Assembly: GCA_001692895.1 (NCBI GenBank)
Contig: KV748187.1
Span: 1,189,715 to 1,253,714 of the forward strand
Reading direction: 5' to 3'
DNA from: Cenococcum geophilum 1.58
Taxonomy: Eukaryota; Ascomycota; Dothideomycetes; Gloniales; Gloniaceae
Length of the DNA stretch: 64,000 nucleotides
Shown here: positions 25,063 to 37,728 of the stretch, in pieces
Layout: each line of letters begins with the position of its first letter
Position numbering within the stretch: position 1 is the first letter of the stretch
The notes under the pieces: generated by a model
Told to the model about the DNA's origin: nothing
Databases searched by the model: none
What the model saw: the letters and a program-made list of their open reading frames with translations, nothing else
Program-made: the position numbers and the translations under genes

Positions 25063-27045
25063 ATAATAATTCATTGCTTAACGTCCGATTCGGATCCCTA
25101 TTGGGCCCACGCGGACTACTCCTTATTTATATGTAGGGAGAAAACTCTATTTAAGAAAAATGAGAAAACCCCGTAATCCATCTCCCCGCCTTTTGGGACT
25201 CGCCTGCTTAGCGCCTGCGAGTCACCTATGGTGCTCTTCTACCTTACTTTTTAACCTCCTTGGGAACCACTGCTGCCGTGACAAGCCTACGGACGCGCTA
25301 GTATCGCAAACTTAACTCTACTACTGTAGAGTCATCAGGGGGCGCCTGCTTCTCGCCCCTTTGCCTTTTATTACCATTTCCTTTTATTACCATTTCCTTT
25401 GCAACCCGGAACTGGTCTAGTATATTTTGGCTAATAAGCCACTGGGTGACCGCCTTAAGACCTTTTTGTGTTAAGAGCAGTGTATTATAGTTCTCTATGC
25501 TAGCTACTAAGAGCATTACTTCTTAGTTGGTGCGTAGGGGGCATAACAGTATTATATGTTTTGGTGTCTGTCTTAGCCAACCATATTCGCATCTTGGGCT
25601 ACCTACTAGGACACCTACTTAGTAGAGCCAATCTTTTAGACCTATTATTCCTGTTCTTAGAAGTATTACTATTATATTTTCTGCCTTTGTTAGGCCTTCT
25701 CAGAGCCCTTAGGTGTTTACCCCCTATAGCGTTAACTATGCTACGGCTTAGGTTCCTCTTATCTAATACAGCCTCTATACCTTTAACTTTTATGCGCCTC
25801 TCTAATATTGGTCCAACCAGTATTATATTATGGTGGATGGTTTCCTAGTACTCTTTTATGCTCTACTTTGGCTCCTTTTTCTCTCTTACTGTTGTCTTTA
25901 CTGGTCTCTTACGCGTCTTCTTTCCTCCTCTATATGGGCCTGGGCCCTAATACGGCACTATTCTTCTTCTGCTTTCTCTACCTGTTTCTCTAATATCTCT
26001 TCCCTACTTTAGGGTTGTTGGTTTGCTCTCCTGCGGGGTACCCTAAGGTCGCTCTATAGTTTGTTTAGGCGTATCTTAATATACTTTATGACATTAGAGT
26101 TACGCTCCCTTTGCACCCTTTACATTGCAGCGGCTTCAATATATAATTGTAGGGGGGGGATATTAGCTTCCTTCTCAAGCAGTGCTGTAGCTGTTCGCTT
26201 ATACCCGCCTATTATGCTCCAGAGGCAAGCTATTTGGACCTTTTGGAGTGGTTTAAGGAGTGATTTAGGGGGGCCTTTCTCGGTTTCTCCTATGGCCCAA
26301 ATACTGGATCTATACGTCATGGTTGGCCGGACAACTGCTGTGTATAGTAGGCGTAACCTCTAGAAGCATGGACCCTATGTGGAATTAACGATCCTAGACA
26401 TTGCGATGTACTGTGCTTGGCCCTTGCGGGCTGCTTGTGCCGCATGTGCGCTCTACTAGAGCTTGCTGTCTACCTATACTCCTAATACCCTTAGGCCTTG
26501 AACTGGTTAACCCCTAAAGCCTTAAATATAAATTGCATGCTAGAGATCTGTAGATTGGTTGCGTTTTCTTATAAAATGGATTAGCTGGTATTTCTCTAGT
26601 GAGAATTGGACTCTATGTCGTCTTGCCCATTCTATGCAGGTGTCGTAGGCTTTCTCTAGTGTTCTGCAATTCTCTGCGGCTGTTGGGCCGTATATAATTA
26701 GGTTTGTGTCGTCAACGAAGCGTATCCCCTAGGTCGCCCCTTCCTTAAAGGAGTCGGGTAGGTTGCTTACAAAGAAAAGGAAGAGTATGGGCGAGAGGGG
26801 TGATCCTTGTGGTATTCCTGTTGCAACCGCGATGGGGGGGCTCTGGTATCCGCTGAAGACTAGAGATGTTTCTTTCCGGCCTATAAACCCTTGAATAAAT
26901 TGTATGATCCATTCTGGGAAGCCCTTTGCCCTAAGGATGTATAGGAGGCGCTCGTGGGGTACGTTGTCATAGGCACCACCGACGTCTAAGCTAAGCATTG
27001 ATACTACGAAGTCCCTTCGCATCGCCCATGCAGATTTGATGGTGG
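25063..27045 (-). mobile_element. Tad/jockey-like LINE, 5'-truncated
   Basis: Minus-strand non-LTR retrotransposon of 1983 bp with a 15 bp target duplication TATGGCTTTAATATA (25048-25062 and 27046-27060). Its 3' end is at the left, where a short (TAA)n tail (25063-25071) borders the target, as expected for LINEs. RT is readable at 26729-27022 with SLDVGGAYDNV, ATGIPQGSPLSP and FFVSNLPD, followed by a VDDTNLI box near 26.7 kb. A further block at 26120-26320 (TYRSSIWAIG) belongs to the thumb/connection region, and the 25298-25516 block (LLLTQKGLKAV, QWLISQNILDQF) is typical of the C-terminus of fungal Tad-clade ORF2. The endonuclease and ORF1 are missing through 5' truncation. GC is higher than in the surrounding Copia element, with only some in-frame stops, so it arrived late. 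Confidence 0.9.
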
Positions 27046-27573
27046 TATGGCTTTAATATAGCAGCTGCAATTAAATTAACAATCTAGAAGATTCTATAAT
27101 TGGAGCAGTTACCCCTAGTTTTATATACTAATTTAAAGTCCCTTTATAACTACCTAGTTAAACTAGGTACAATATAAGAGAAGAGGCTTATATTAGGCCT
27201 ATAAACAGTATAAGATTATAGAGGTTAAATAAATTAGCGGCGGAAATAACCTAGTAGACGCTATAACTAAGGCAAAGCCGTGTTAAGCTCTTAAAACCCT
27301 AATTAACATAAATAAGCTTAATTTAAAGGTTATAGAATAGGTAGAACAAGACTAATAGAGCACTTATAGTTTATTTACGGTCTGTTAAAAGGCTATACAG
27401 TTTATTTTACGGGCCGTAAGTAGGACTTACGGCTAGCTTAAAGCACCGTTTAGAAGGTAGCTCAGAAGGCACCTTAGGAGGGATTTTCCTATATATTTCC
27501 TTTATATTTTACAGTTCTATTAAAGCAATTACGGAGGCTATATACAAGCGGCTCTATTTTTAAGTGCCGCTAG

Positions 27574-27797
27574 TATATAATTACAGCACCTAGTGTACCA
27601 ACCGCGTGTTTACGCGTTTGGTGTACTAACTATATACTTATAAAGCACTAACTAATTAGGGGGGACGCGTTAGTATATAGACTACATAACCTACTTTAAT
27701 AGAACGATTGTCACCACCATCTAAAAGAGCATACGATACTATACGTATTTCGTGCCCCTAGATACAACTTACTTATATTATTAAATTGATATAAACA
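27574..27797 (+). repeat. 3' LTR of Copia element
   Basis: 224 bp partner of 19575-19798. It is followed by the target duplication AACGG and then the right arm of the split MITE. Confidence 0.88.
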
Positions 27798-29167
27798 AAC
27801 GGCTTAATAATAAATTCCAAAATTTTATAATTAGCCTTTTATACCTATTTAAACCCTTTTATTAGGTTTAAAAAATAATCTATTAAGTAGCTCTAGAGAT
27901 ATCGTAATTTAGCTTAAAATTAAGGGCTAAAGCCCAATATCTTAATAATAGCCAGGCTTATTACGCTAGAATTTTATTAAGAGTCTTAACGTAGGCATAA
28001 AAGGCTAATTTTGGAATTTTGGAATTTATTATTAAGCCATTATTAAGATATTAAGGTGCAGTGTTTTTAATTTTTGGTAGGTTTTTAGGGTAGCTAGTTT
28101 AGTGGTATTACTAGTTAAGTAGTGGAATATGTTAATAAAATCCTTAGAGAAGTAATTAATAAAAAGGTTATTAAAACAACTCTCCTTAATCTTATTATTA
28201 TATAAAATTTCTCCTTTTAAATTATTTAAAGTTAAGAGTTTTAGATATTTTATTACGCTTTTAATTAATAAGCTATTAGAATACTTCCTGCTTTTTATAT
28301 AACTCTTGTTTAGAAAATAAAAGATAAGTTTATCCTTAATAAGGATATTATATAATGGGTTATTTAATCCATAATTATATAAATCTATTTTAGTATAGAT
28401 ATCTAAACGTCTTTAAGTAATAACCCCTATCTTATAGTCTGTGGCTACTTTATTAATATAAAAGAATATATTTGTAATATCCTACTTACTTTACCTTAGG
28501 TAGTAGGCTATAGCAGAGAGCATTAATAGCTTACTCTTCTTCTAGTTTTATAAAATTTTGGTATTATATAATAGATTAAAGCGATTATTAGAGATAATTC
28601 TTATATAAATAATACACTCTATTAAATAATTAGTACCTACCTCTTAGAGTATAAGAAGATTTCTTAAAGTGCAACTTATTAGCGTATCCGCTGCTAGGGA
28701 TACGTTATTAATCTTATTATTTAGGCATTTATTTTTATAGATAGTAAAGAGATTAGCTTTATCCTATTATATAATAAAGAAAAAGAGGAAAGCTTTAAAG
28801 AGCTAACTAAAAAGAAGATAAAGGATAGAGATGCGAAGTTTTAAGCTTTTAAGGTCCTTAGAAAGCTCTATAATATTATTATTTATATTTAAAGTAGTTT
28901 AGGTTATATAAAGCAGTTTTAAAATTAAGCTAAAAGAAGAATTTCTCTTAATTATTATATAAGATAGAATAGCTAGTAGACTATACTAGATATTACTCTT
29001 ACTCTTTAAGAGTAGGTTAACTAGTATATCTCTAATAATCTTAATATAATTAATAAAGGGGACTAGGTATAGCTTTATATAATATATAAGTTTTTAGCTA
29101 CTTTTAAATTAGTAACTCTAAAGCTTAAAGGAGAAGATATAATACTTAAAAAGGTTCTTATTATTAT

Positions 29168-29333
29168 TATCGGGAATGAGGCAAGCGGTCGTCACGTAAC
29201 GCCACGGCACTAGCGTAGCGAGGAGTCTTAAGCTCCTCGCCCTTCCTTATTCCAATCAATAAGCTTTATTAACTAACATCACTATAACCTACTTAAGTAG
29301 TTATTATTGGTAAGTTACCCTATATAACTAATA
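29168..29333 (+). repeat. 5' LTR of Copia element
   Basis: About 166 bp beginning near CGGGAATGAGGCAAGCGG. The first 95 bp are close to the LTRs of the 4238-10173 copy, while the remainder is different, so the two elements are subfamilies. Confidence 0.85.
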
Positions 29334-32300
29334 CTAATTAGTGGTTAAATATATAGTTAACTATAGAGCAGCTAGGTTTTCGAATAGAAGAGATAGTCTT
29401 ATATAGGGGTGCTATATACGCTTATATGGAATAGATCCCGGCGATACTATACTACCTTAAACTTGCGGAAAACTAGTAATAGAAGTATTACTAAGTACTA
29501 GGAGATACTAAGTTGCGTCTATTATATAGAATAACCACATTTACAAAGATTTGGTTAAGTACTTTAGGTTAAAAGTATTACTAAACCTAAGGTCCTAAGT
29601 TAATATCTAAAACGCGTTAAACAACCACCGTAATACCCTCTATGTACCTTCGCAGACTATAGGATTATAATTACTACCTAATTATACGTTAAACAACCTT
29701 TAAAAACAGCTATTATGGCATTAACCTACCTAAAGAAGTACGAGGACGATATTAACCCAGAGATATAGAACACCGATATAACTAACCTTAAAGATATTAA
29801 GCAGCAAGACTTAAACGGATTCTTATTACACCGTATAGCACACTATAAAGACAGCAAATATAATAATACTATACTATAGTACTGTATAAGGGAGGGCTTT
29901 ATTAAATAGATAAAGGGAATATAGGCTCCTATAAAGAAGGATATTATATAAAACTTCCGTAACTTCTTATAGGAGTACGGAGTCTTTATACCTATAGATA
30001 AGGGTACTATTAGAGATAATATTTAGGAGCAGGTTATTAACGCAAAAGAAGAGCATAAATAGACTCTATAAGAGATTAAGTACCAACTACGCACTATAAG
30101 GAAGCTTAACTCACAATAAAATCTAAGCAATACACCTTTAGAGATAAATCTACCTCTACCTTTAACTCCTCTGTATCTAATTTAACCCGTAACTTTAACT
30201 TTAAATACTATACCCCAATAAGAGCAGGCACAGGATCTTATTACTTTATAATTTACTAACCTTTAGACTCCACTAATTAGACCTACGTCCCTACTACAGC
30301 TTATAATATAACCCCTACCTCCTCTATTTTAATCTTAAATTAGAGGTAGTTTAAAATTACTTATAGAGCTCGCGAAACTCTATTTAGATTAGGAGAAGAA
30401 GTTTAGTAGGGAATTATATAATGTTCTTAATTCGAAACTACGTATTTTCTATAACTATTACTAAAAGGTAAAAATAGAGTCTAATTAATACTATAACGTC
30501 TATTCCATTATACTTAAGGGCCAAGCTAGTACCTTCTATTATAATTATTTAGTAGAAAAAGGATATAATTTTAACCGTATAATATATAAGTTAAGATACC
30601 ACTTTAAAATAGAAGAGAAAAAGTAGCAGTATATATTAGAATGGAGAGAGACTACCTTCTTAAGGATTATTACTACAAACCTAGGTATCCCTTAGCTTAA
30701 TTATCTTTAAAAGCTCTTTAATTAACTTTAGATAATTTAGCGTGGTTTATCTAAATTATATTAAGAGGATTTCAGCCTACGTAATTAAGTTATTAGCGTA
30801 TATTAAGGCGTTAAAGAATATAACCTTACTCTTTTTAATCCTGCAAATACTTATAAAAGAGTATATACTTAATTAAAATCTTCTATTAGCACCGCTTTAC
30901 GCTCTTAAAAAGTACAGCAATTTAACGCCTAACTCTAATATACTTTAATCGACCCGCCTAACTAATATAATTATAACTAGACTAATTAAATATATAGTAG
31001 CCGTAGTAGGTAATACGGTAAAGGGTATAACTAATAACTATAAGATAAAGGTGGAGGTCCTTATGGAGGTTTATTTTAAAGTAATTACTAAAAAAAGTAC
31101 TACGTTTATAAGAAACCAAATTACTAGTTAACTAGGTATTCTCTTAATAAATAAAAGGAGGCATATAATAAGTTTCGCTAAAGTATAAGAAATATTAAAA
31201 ATTATAAGATTACTATAGCCTACTTCTAAAGCTTCCTAGTTTAATATAAAGGCGTAAAAGATCTTAAGGGTAAGGCTAATAAGGCTAAATAGCTCCTTAT
31301 AGATATAGAAATTAAGGACTACTTACCTAACTAATACTTTACTAAGTATGGTAAGGTAGATAGCATATAAACTATTGCTATTCTTAATAACTAATCTATA
31401 CTCCATTCTATTATAAAGTTAGATATCTTTAATAAGCTAAAGGAGAGCTTCGCGTTCTCCTTTAACAATAAATACTTAGTAAATATCTTTTATAGTATTA
31501 TACCAGATACTAGAGCCGCAGGAGTATCTATAGTAAGAGAACCTTAAGTTTAAGCCCTTTAGCAGCTTAATAACTCTATTTAGATTAACTATTTAACGGC
31601 AGGCTAATATACGATTTATTTTAGTAAGGGTACTATAATCTCTCTTAGCACAATTAGGGTCTAAACCCCCTTAGGGTATATTACTTTCTATATTATTCCT
31701 ACAAATACTCTATTTCTATTTTATATTAGAGATATAGATAAATTAAGTGTTAAGCTTAATAACCTTAAGAATATACTTATATAGGGAGATAGTTGGGTAC
31801 CTATTATATGTAAGTAGGGTTACCCTTAGCTACTCCTTTAATAACTAGAAAAGAGTATTACTTAGAGCCATTTAACTAAGTTAGAGTTACGTTAACTATA
31901 CCATTTTTTAGCCACCTATCTATTTACTAATTACTTAGGGTTTTTTTAGCAAGTAGGCTATAAAGTTAAGGTTAAGGCAATTAAGCATCTTATAAAGTAC
32001 TACTATTACTACTAAATAAACTAGAAGTCCCCTAGCCGATTTAAGTTCACCCTTAAAAATAACTATAACTTTAACTTCTGTATTATTATTAATGTTATAT
32101 ATCTTAGCGGCAAGCCAGTACTTTAAGTTATTAACTTTTTAACCTCCTTCTAAGCCGTATAATTCTTAAGGGATATATTAGCTAGGAACGTATAGGATAC
32201 CCTTTAATTATACTAGATCGATATTTACCTAAAACCCCTTAATTAAATCGTCTATAATATAAAAAAGAATTTCTTATCTATAGAGTTTTAATAATAGATA

Positions 32301-34707
32301 AAGGCAATTGCAATTAAGGTTAAGGAAGTCCCTATTAAGGTATATAATAGTATTAGAAAAGTAGAGTAATATTACGCGCTATTACGCCGCGTATATAAGA
32401 TTATCTCTTTAAAACTAGAGGATATTAGCAAAGAACTTACCTTATAAATAACTATTAAAGCTATTAATAATTCCGCTAGCCCAGATAGACTTATACCCAT
32501 ATTATTAGTCTTTAGCGCCTACCCTTAAATAACTAATAATTCTTTACTATCTCCCTCTATTATATAATAAGCTAAAGCTATTCGTAAGGTAATAAAGGAG
32601 GTGCAATATCTCTACGCTATATGCTAGGTTAATAACGCATTAGGAATAAGAAATGGCCTAAATACCTTAACTACGCTTAATCTGCTACTCTAGTCTAAGG
32701 TACGCATATAGTATAAAAAGGGAGGGTAGTTAGGCCCACATTAACTTATTATAATTAATTGTTAAACTTATACTATTTAAATACCTTATAGACCTACTTA
32801 ATTCCATTTAACTATTATTAAGCCTTACTATAAAGATAATAGTTCTAAGCCTTTATAGGATACCCTAAAAGAGGCCCTAGAGAAGAACTATAATTAATAT
32901 ACTTTAAAAAGCGACTATAATTCTAATATAATTATAGTAGATGCGCCGCAACTATAACGCGGTAAAGGTCGCCTAAAGGAATTATAAAATCGCTAACATC
33001 TTATTAATTTTAAAGAGTAATTTATTGCCGTCATTAAGAATAGAGTTAAGCTATTAATAGCCTTTATAACAGCTAAGGAAAAGACTAACCCTAAACTCGT
33101 AAAACAGCTCTAAAAGAAAGGTTATATTATAACTTTAGGAGCTCCTTTCTAAGCATCTAATAAGTAGGAGATTAATAGTCTTATTATAAAAGGAGTCTTT
33201 AAATTTAAGAAGTATAACCCTACTAAGTTTAATAAAGTCCGTATCTTTAAGTTAAGAATAGTTAATAAGATTAAGGGCAAAGCTACTAACGCCCTATTTA
33301 AGAAATTAAGGCTTATTATCTAAGGCTACAACAACAATAGTAAGGAGGTAATTCTTATATAATCTCCTATAATTTAACGAGCTAGTTAGCGAGTTATTAT
33401 TATACTAGCTCCCTCCCTAATAAAGAATAAAATAGCGGTCTATTTATAAGATATCACTTAGGCCTACACCTAATTAAAGATGCACCTTTAGCACTTAATA
33501 TTAGCATACCTTCTAGAGTAAATTCGCTACTAATATCCTAAAGACACGATTATAGTTATACTTAAGCTATTATATAGAATTACAGAGGTAGGAACTTATT
33601 AGTAGGCTACCTATAGTAAGCACTATAAAGAGAAACTTTTAATAACTACTTCTATATTCGATTTATGCTTCCTTATTATAACTATAGAAACCCTATTTAG
33701 AATCGTTAGTATATAAACTAATAATATAATTATCTTAGGAGACGACCAATTCTTAGCCCTTAAAGAAGACGAGCTAGTAAAGGTAAATCTTATAGCAAAG
33801 CTAAAGGAAAAGCTTAATTTAATAACACTATTACTCTTTAATAAATGTATCCTCTCCCTAAATAAGGATTCTATTACTTTACGCCAGAAGGGTTAAGGTA
33901 AGAAGATTAATATTATTAACGTTAATTCTTTAAAGCAAGAATATATAGAGTAACGTACTTGCGGAGCTTATATTACTTCTATCTATTAACCTAAGGCTTT
34001 ATTTAATCTCTCTATTGCCGCTTAACACTAGAAACTAACTAAGAATAATATTCTTGCCCTAAATAAGCGTCTTTCCTAGCAAATAAACCATCTTAATTAA
34101 GGACTACTCTATATGTCTACTAATCTCCCTACCGCTAAGCTCTTTATATTTATTAATAGATTGTTTATAAATAATAAAGATTTTAGCTCCTAATTAGGAT
34201 ATAAGATTATTATTGCAAACAAATCTACTAGAGAGAATAACTTTATAATCTATAGTAATCTTATCTATTAGAGCTTAACTAAGAGTAAGCGCGTTACTTA
34301 AAGCGTTCTAGCGTTAGAGATATATATAATGGTTAGCGGAGTTAATATAGCAATTACAATTAGAACTACTCTAAAAATAATTATAGATTAACTCGAATTT
34401 CTTATTATCCCTATAATTATATATACCGACTTATACTCCCTCTATAAGTATTTAGTTAAGCTTAGTACTATAAAGGAGAAGCGCCTTATAATTAATATTA
34501 TAGCACTTTATTAATCCTACGAACGGTAAAAACTCTTTAAAATTTAATAGATTAACGGTTAAGATAACTTAGTAGATATAATAATAAAGGCAAACCTAAA
34601 TAAGGCCCTAGAAATACTTATTAATATAAATACTCTATATATATAAGTCAAAGGTTAGGTTAAAAGGAAGTAAGAGTATAATATTTTATAGACCCTAATT
34701 TTAACTA

Positions 34708-34753
34708 GCTAATTAGGATTTTCTATACCCGGTATAAAAAATTGCTATTAGCT
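34708..34753 (+). repeat. Copy 3 of the dispersed palindrome core
   Basis: Inverted repeat with arms close to TTAGGATTTTCTATACC, near the 3' end of the Copia element, at the position corresponding to copy 2 in the sister element. Confidence 0.5.
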
Positions 34754-34955
34754 TACTTATAACTAGCGCCTTAGCGGCCCTAATATAATATCTACCTATA
34801 ACTCTAAGTAAGAAAGCATTATGTGCTAAAAGGCAAATTTTAGGATAGCGAGACTTATATTATAATAGCAATAGTAAGTAAAAAGAATCGATATTTATTA
34901 CGCTAGTTAAGCTGTATTTATATATAGATGGCAACCACAAAAGAAGAGTTGCTAG

Positions 34956-35120
34956 TATTGGGAATAAGACAAGCGGTTATCACGTAACGTCGCGGCACTA
35001 GCGTAGCGAGGAGTCTTAAGCTCCTTGCCCTTCCTTATTCCAATTAATAAGTATATTAACCAACATCACTGTAACCTACTCGAGTAGTCGTTATTAGTGA
35101 GTCATCTTATGTAACCAACA
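34956..35120 (+). repeat. 3' LTR of Copia element
   Basis: About 165 bp partner of 29168-29333, ending GTAACCAACA. It is preceded by the internal end AAAAGAAGAGTTGCTAG. Confidence 0.85.
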
Positions 35121-35849
35121 ACTATAGACGTTCTTAATCTCTACTTTAAAGAAACATTAGTATATTATATAATACTAAATTTATTATATACACTAAGATA
35201 TTTTTAGAGGATATTTCTAAATATAAAAGTAGTCTAAAACTTTTAAACCTAAGTTTTACGAAGTAAGGTAAAGTTTAAAGATTACTATACTAAGCTCTTT
35301 ACTACTCCTCTCTATACTATTATAGTTATTCTTTACCTAAGCCGTTATATAGTATATAGTAAAAAGATCTAGCTAAGTAATATCTACGATAGAGTACTCT
35401 AGCACGTTAGGCAGCTTTAAAAGAAATACTAATATAAAGTATATCTACTTCTATTATATAATAAGAGTCTTTTAAACTAAATAACTTATAAAAAAAAGCC
35501 TTTAAAAGAACTTAATACTTTTAATCTTTTAAAAGCTTAAATAGAAGAATAATACCTTTAGCTATAGAGCTAAGATGAATTTAATAACTACCTTTAGAGG
35601 TCTTGTATAGTTTAAAATTTTAGGATCCCATTAAGTAGTAGTTATATAAGGATTAAGTAAGATACTAGCTACAGCTTTTATATTTTACAGTTAATATCCT
35701 TTATATTCCTGCGATAAGTAATAAAGTAGAGGTAGTTTTCTTAGGTGGCCGTTATACGGTAGACTAAGAGAGAGTTTAGCTTAGGGTAGATATACTTAAA
35801 ATTATAAAGAGTATAAAGAATTAGATTAGAAGTAGTATTCTTAAAAGAT

Positions 35850-37080
35850 CTTTCTAAAAGGGGCTAGGAATAGTTAAATATAATAGATTATACCCTAGAG
35901 ATACTACTTAGTAGCTAGTCTACCTATTTTAACTAGCGTATAATATATAACTAAGGGGCCTTAGTAGGAGAAGAAAACTTATTAGGGAACTTTAAAACTC
36001 TTCTTTTATTAATAAATCCTTCTTATATAATAGTAATATTACTATTAAAATAGATACTAAGTTGTATAAGGTCTAGAATATTATAATAGTAAAATTATAT
36101 TAAAGAAGAAAAAGAAATTTTATTTTAAAAGCTATATAGCTTAGGTATTATATAGTATAGAACCGTAAGCTTAAATAAAACTTAAAAGGAGTATTTGCCA
36201 TTAAATTATTAGGTATATTACTTAACTTATTATCTAACTTATCTTCTTCCTCCTTAGCTAATAAATTACCCTCTAACTTATCTAGATAAGTATTACTATA
36301 TATAAAATTATAACTATTTCCTTATTCCCGCTATTTGCAGTTTAAATAATATTTATTCTAATATTTATTAAGCGTATAATAGGTAAAGAAGGACTAAGAT
36401 TCTAACTAACTTTAATTATTTTTTACCGTATAGGTATTATAAGGCTAAATTTATAAGTTAGCTACCGTATAACTAGGTACTTATATTAGCTATATTATCT
36501 CTATAACTATAAATAATTATTATATTAACGTATAAAGGCCGCTTTATATTAATTTATTATTTAGTAATAAAAGCTAGCGTAGTAATATCCTTAACTGCGT
36601 AGTAGTGAAGAGCTATATATTAGATGTCCTAAAAGAAGTTAGTTAGGGATTATATAAATAAGAGGAGACTTACTATATAATATAGGCTCTTAAGCTAAGT
36701 ATTTACCTCTACTTTAAAAAATTTTTATAACTTCTCGCCAGTACTAAGAGCCGTAGTAATTATAGTGGTAGTAATAGTAGGAGTTAAACTTAAAGCTATA
36801 GTTAACAAGATAAATTTAAGTAATTAACTAAGTAAGATATAAGCGTTATGGTTAATTTAAGAATTAAAAAAAAAGTTTAAATATTTAAATTTAAAGCTTA
36901 AATTAGAAGTATAGAAAAATATTTTTCTATTACCTACCGTATAAGGCACCTGTTACTCCGGCATCTAATTTTTACGTATCTCCTATTATATAACACATAA
37001 AGAAAAGAGAGAGAAGGGGAGTTATATAATGGGTTATACCCAGATATACTACTTAGCAGCTAGCCTGCCTACTTATATTA
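35850..37080. repeat. AT-rich repeat debris with a 46 bp direct repeat
   Basis: A sequence containing GATACTACTTAGTAGCTAG at 35882-35927 recurs as GATATACTACTTAGCAGCTA at 37027-37072. The stretch between reads in places like a decayed protein (words such as YIIQALKLSIYLYFKKFL near 36.66-36.73 kb), but I do not recognise it. It may be a separate element inserted at the end of the hAT relic. Gene-island composition returns at about 37.1 kb. Confidence 0.4.
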
Positions 37081-37728
37081 AATACCTATATACCAAAAAA
37101 ATCGATATCAGATTTTATTTAGATATCTCACCATATTTTACAATATCGCAATCGTTTTAAAACGCGTAATTTTCGGCCACACCGGCCGAGAGCCCGACGC
37201 CGAAGGCAACAGGAAGGATTCCATTTCTCGGATTCACAAGAAAGCAAGTCTCTAGCAAAAGGTCTTTTCTATCTATGCTACCTGCCCTCGATACTCTGCT
37301 CTGTTTTATCCGGATGCGCTTTTACAGCGCTTTTTCAACCCATGTCAAACCACGCCTCGGAGCTTGGACATTTAACTGTATACAAAATCCCCGATTTCCA
37401 ACTGCTCATGTTTCGGAGTACCTATATCAAGCACATAAGACGACAGCCTCTATTCGACTTTCCTCACGCTAGTCGATCCCTATAGTGATTGTTTTTTTGT
37501 GGTAAACCTGTCTTTTTCTGTGTTGCGCGTGCGAACATGAGTTCCACAAACTCAACTCTGATACCGGCCTTGAAGCGCAGAGTACGTATTTAATTCAAAC
37601 ACGACATATATATACAGAAAACAGTACCATGTAAATTACTGTGCTCTTATTCCATCACTATTGGATGGCGTTGCTCAGGCAAAACCAGATCGGTGGTTTT
37701 ACCGCTCCAACCGGGGAGGGAATTAATA
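37081..37728. other. Intergenic, no gene supported
   Basis: GC-balanced sequence downstream of the acetyltransferase-fusion gene. A 65-codon plus-strand open frame at 37275-37472 lacks any motif and is not called. The 3' untranslated region and polyadenylation signals of the neighbouring gene should fall within 37.5-37.73 kb. Confidence 0.5.

Larger units (their letters stand above)
19575..27797 (+). mobile_element. Copia LTR retrotransposon with two later insertions
   Basis: Plus-strand Ty1/Copia element with 224 bp LTRs (19575-19798 and 27574-27797). The target duplication is AATGG on the left (19570-19574) and AACGG on the right (27798-27802), differing by one C/T change. The primer-binding side starts CTAATTAGTAAGTGCGC. 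Gag-like sequence begins near 20.3 kb and integrase follows at mid-element. RT is at about 23.8-24.5 kb with the Copia words KPLYGVPEA and NHWF. RNase H starts at about 24.85 kb and is split by the LINE at 25063-27045. A solo LTR lies at 22764-23010. It is the same family as the left-edge element 1-2512. Dozens of breaks; fossil. Confidence 0.88.
19479..28132. mobile_element. Tc1/mariner-type MITE, split by a Copia element
   Basis: Second copy of the MITE at 47237-47662. Left arm 19479-19574 and right arm 27803-28132 are flanked by TA (19477-19478 and 28133-28134). The arms are inverted repeats containing CACCCTAAAAACCCACC and CTGCACCTTAATATCTT, as in the other copy. The Copia element 19575-27797 with its target duplication is inserted in the left arm. 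This copy is strongly RIP-mutated, whereas the 47.2 kb copy still keeps the GC-rich tip CATCCGCCCAC. No coding capacity. Confidence 0.82.
29168..35120 (+). mobile_element. Copia LTR retrotransposon nested in the hAT relic
   Basis: Plus-strand Ty1/Copia element of 5953 bp with LTRs 29168-29333 and 34956-35120. Target duplication ATTAT (29163-29167) versus ACTAT (35121-35125), differing by one C/T change. The gag-like region begins near 29.7 kb, integrase-like sequence lies around 31-32 kb, RT at about 33.2-33.9 kb and RNase H at about 34.1-34.6 kb. It is the same family as 4238-10173, sharing the whole coding layout and the segment just before the 3' LTR, but on the other strand. Many breaks; no open frame of useful length. 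Confidence 0.88.
19100..37080 (+). mobile_element. hAT DNA transposon relic, interrupted by two nested insertions
   Basis: Three AT-rich segments (about 19100-19478, 28133-29167 and 35121-35850) read on the plus strand as successive parts of one hAT transposase. The last part holds the dimerisation block with IPAIS, then VVFLGGRYTV and RVQLR, equivalent to the usual SIPAMS...RVFSGARRTIS...RMQLG. The middle part includes a GDQVQLY-like word, equivalent to the conserved region before that block. Insertions at 19479-28132 and 29168-35120 separate the parts. Terminal inverted repeats and the 8 bp target duplication could not be located, so the outer limits are approximate. The sequence from 35850 to 37080 may belong to another repeat. 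Confidence 0.65.

Noticed and set aside
25536-26363. Plus-strand frames of 60-100 codons
   Set aside because: Antisense shadows of the minus-strand LINE reverse transcriptase region.
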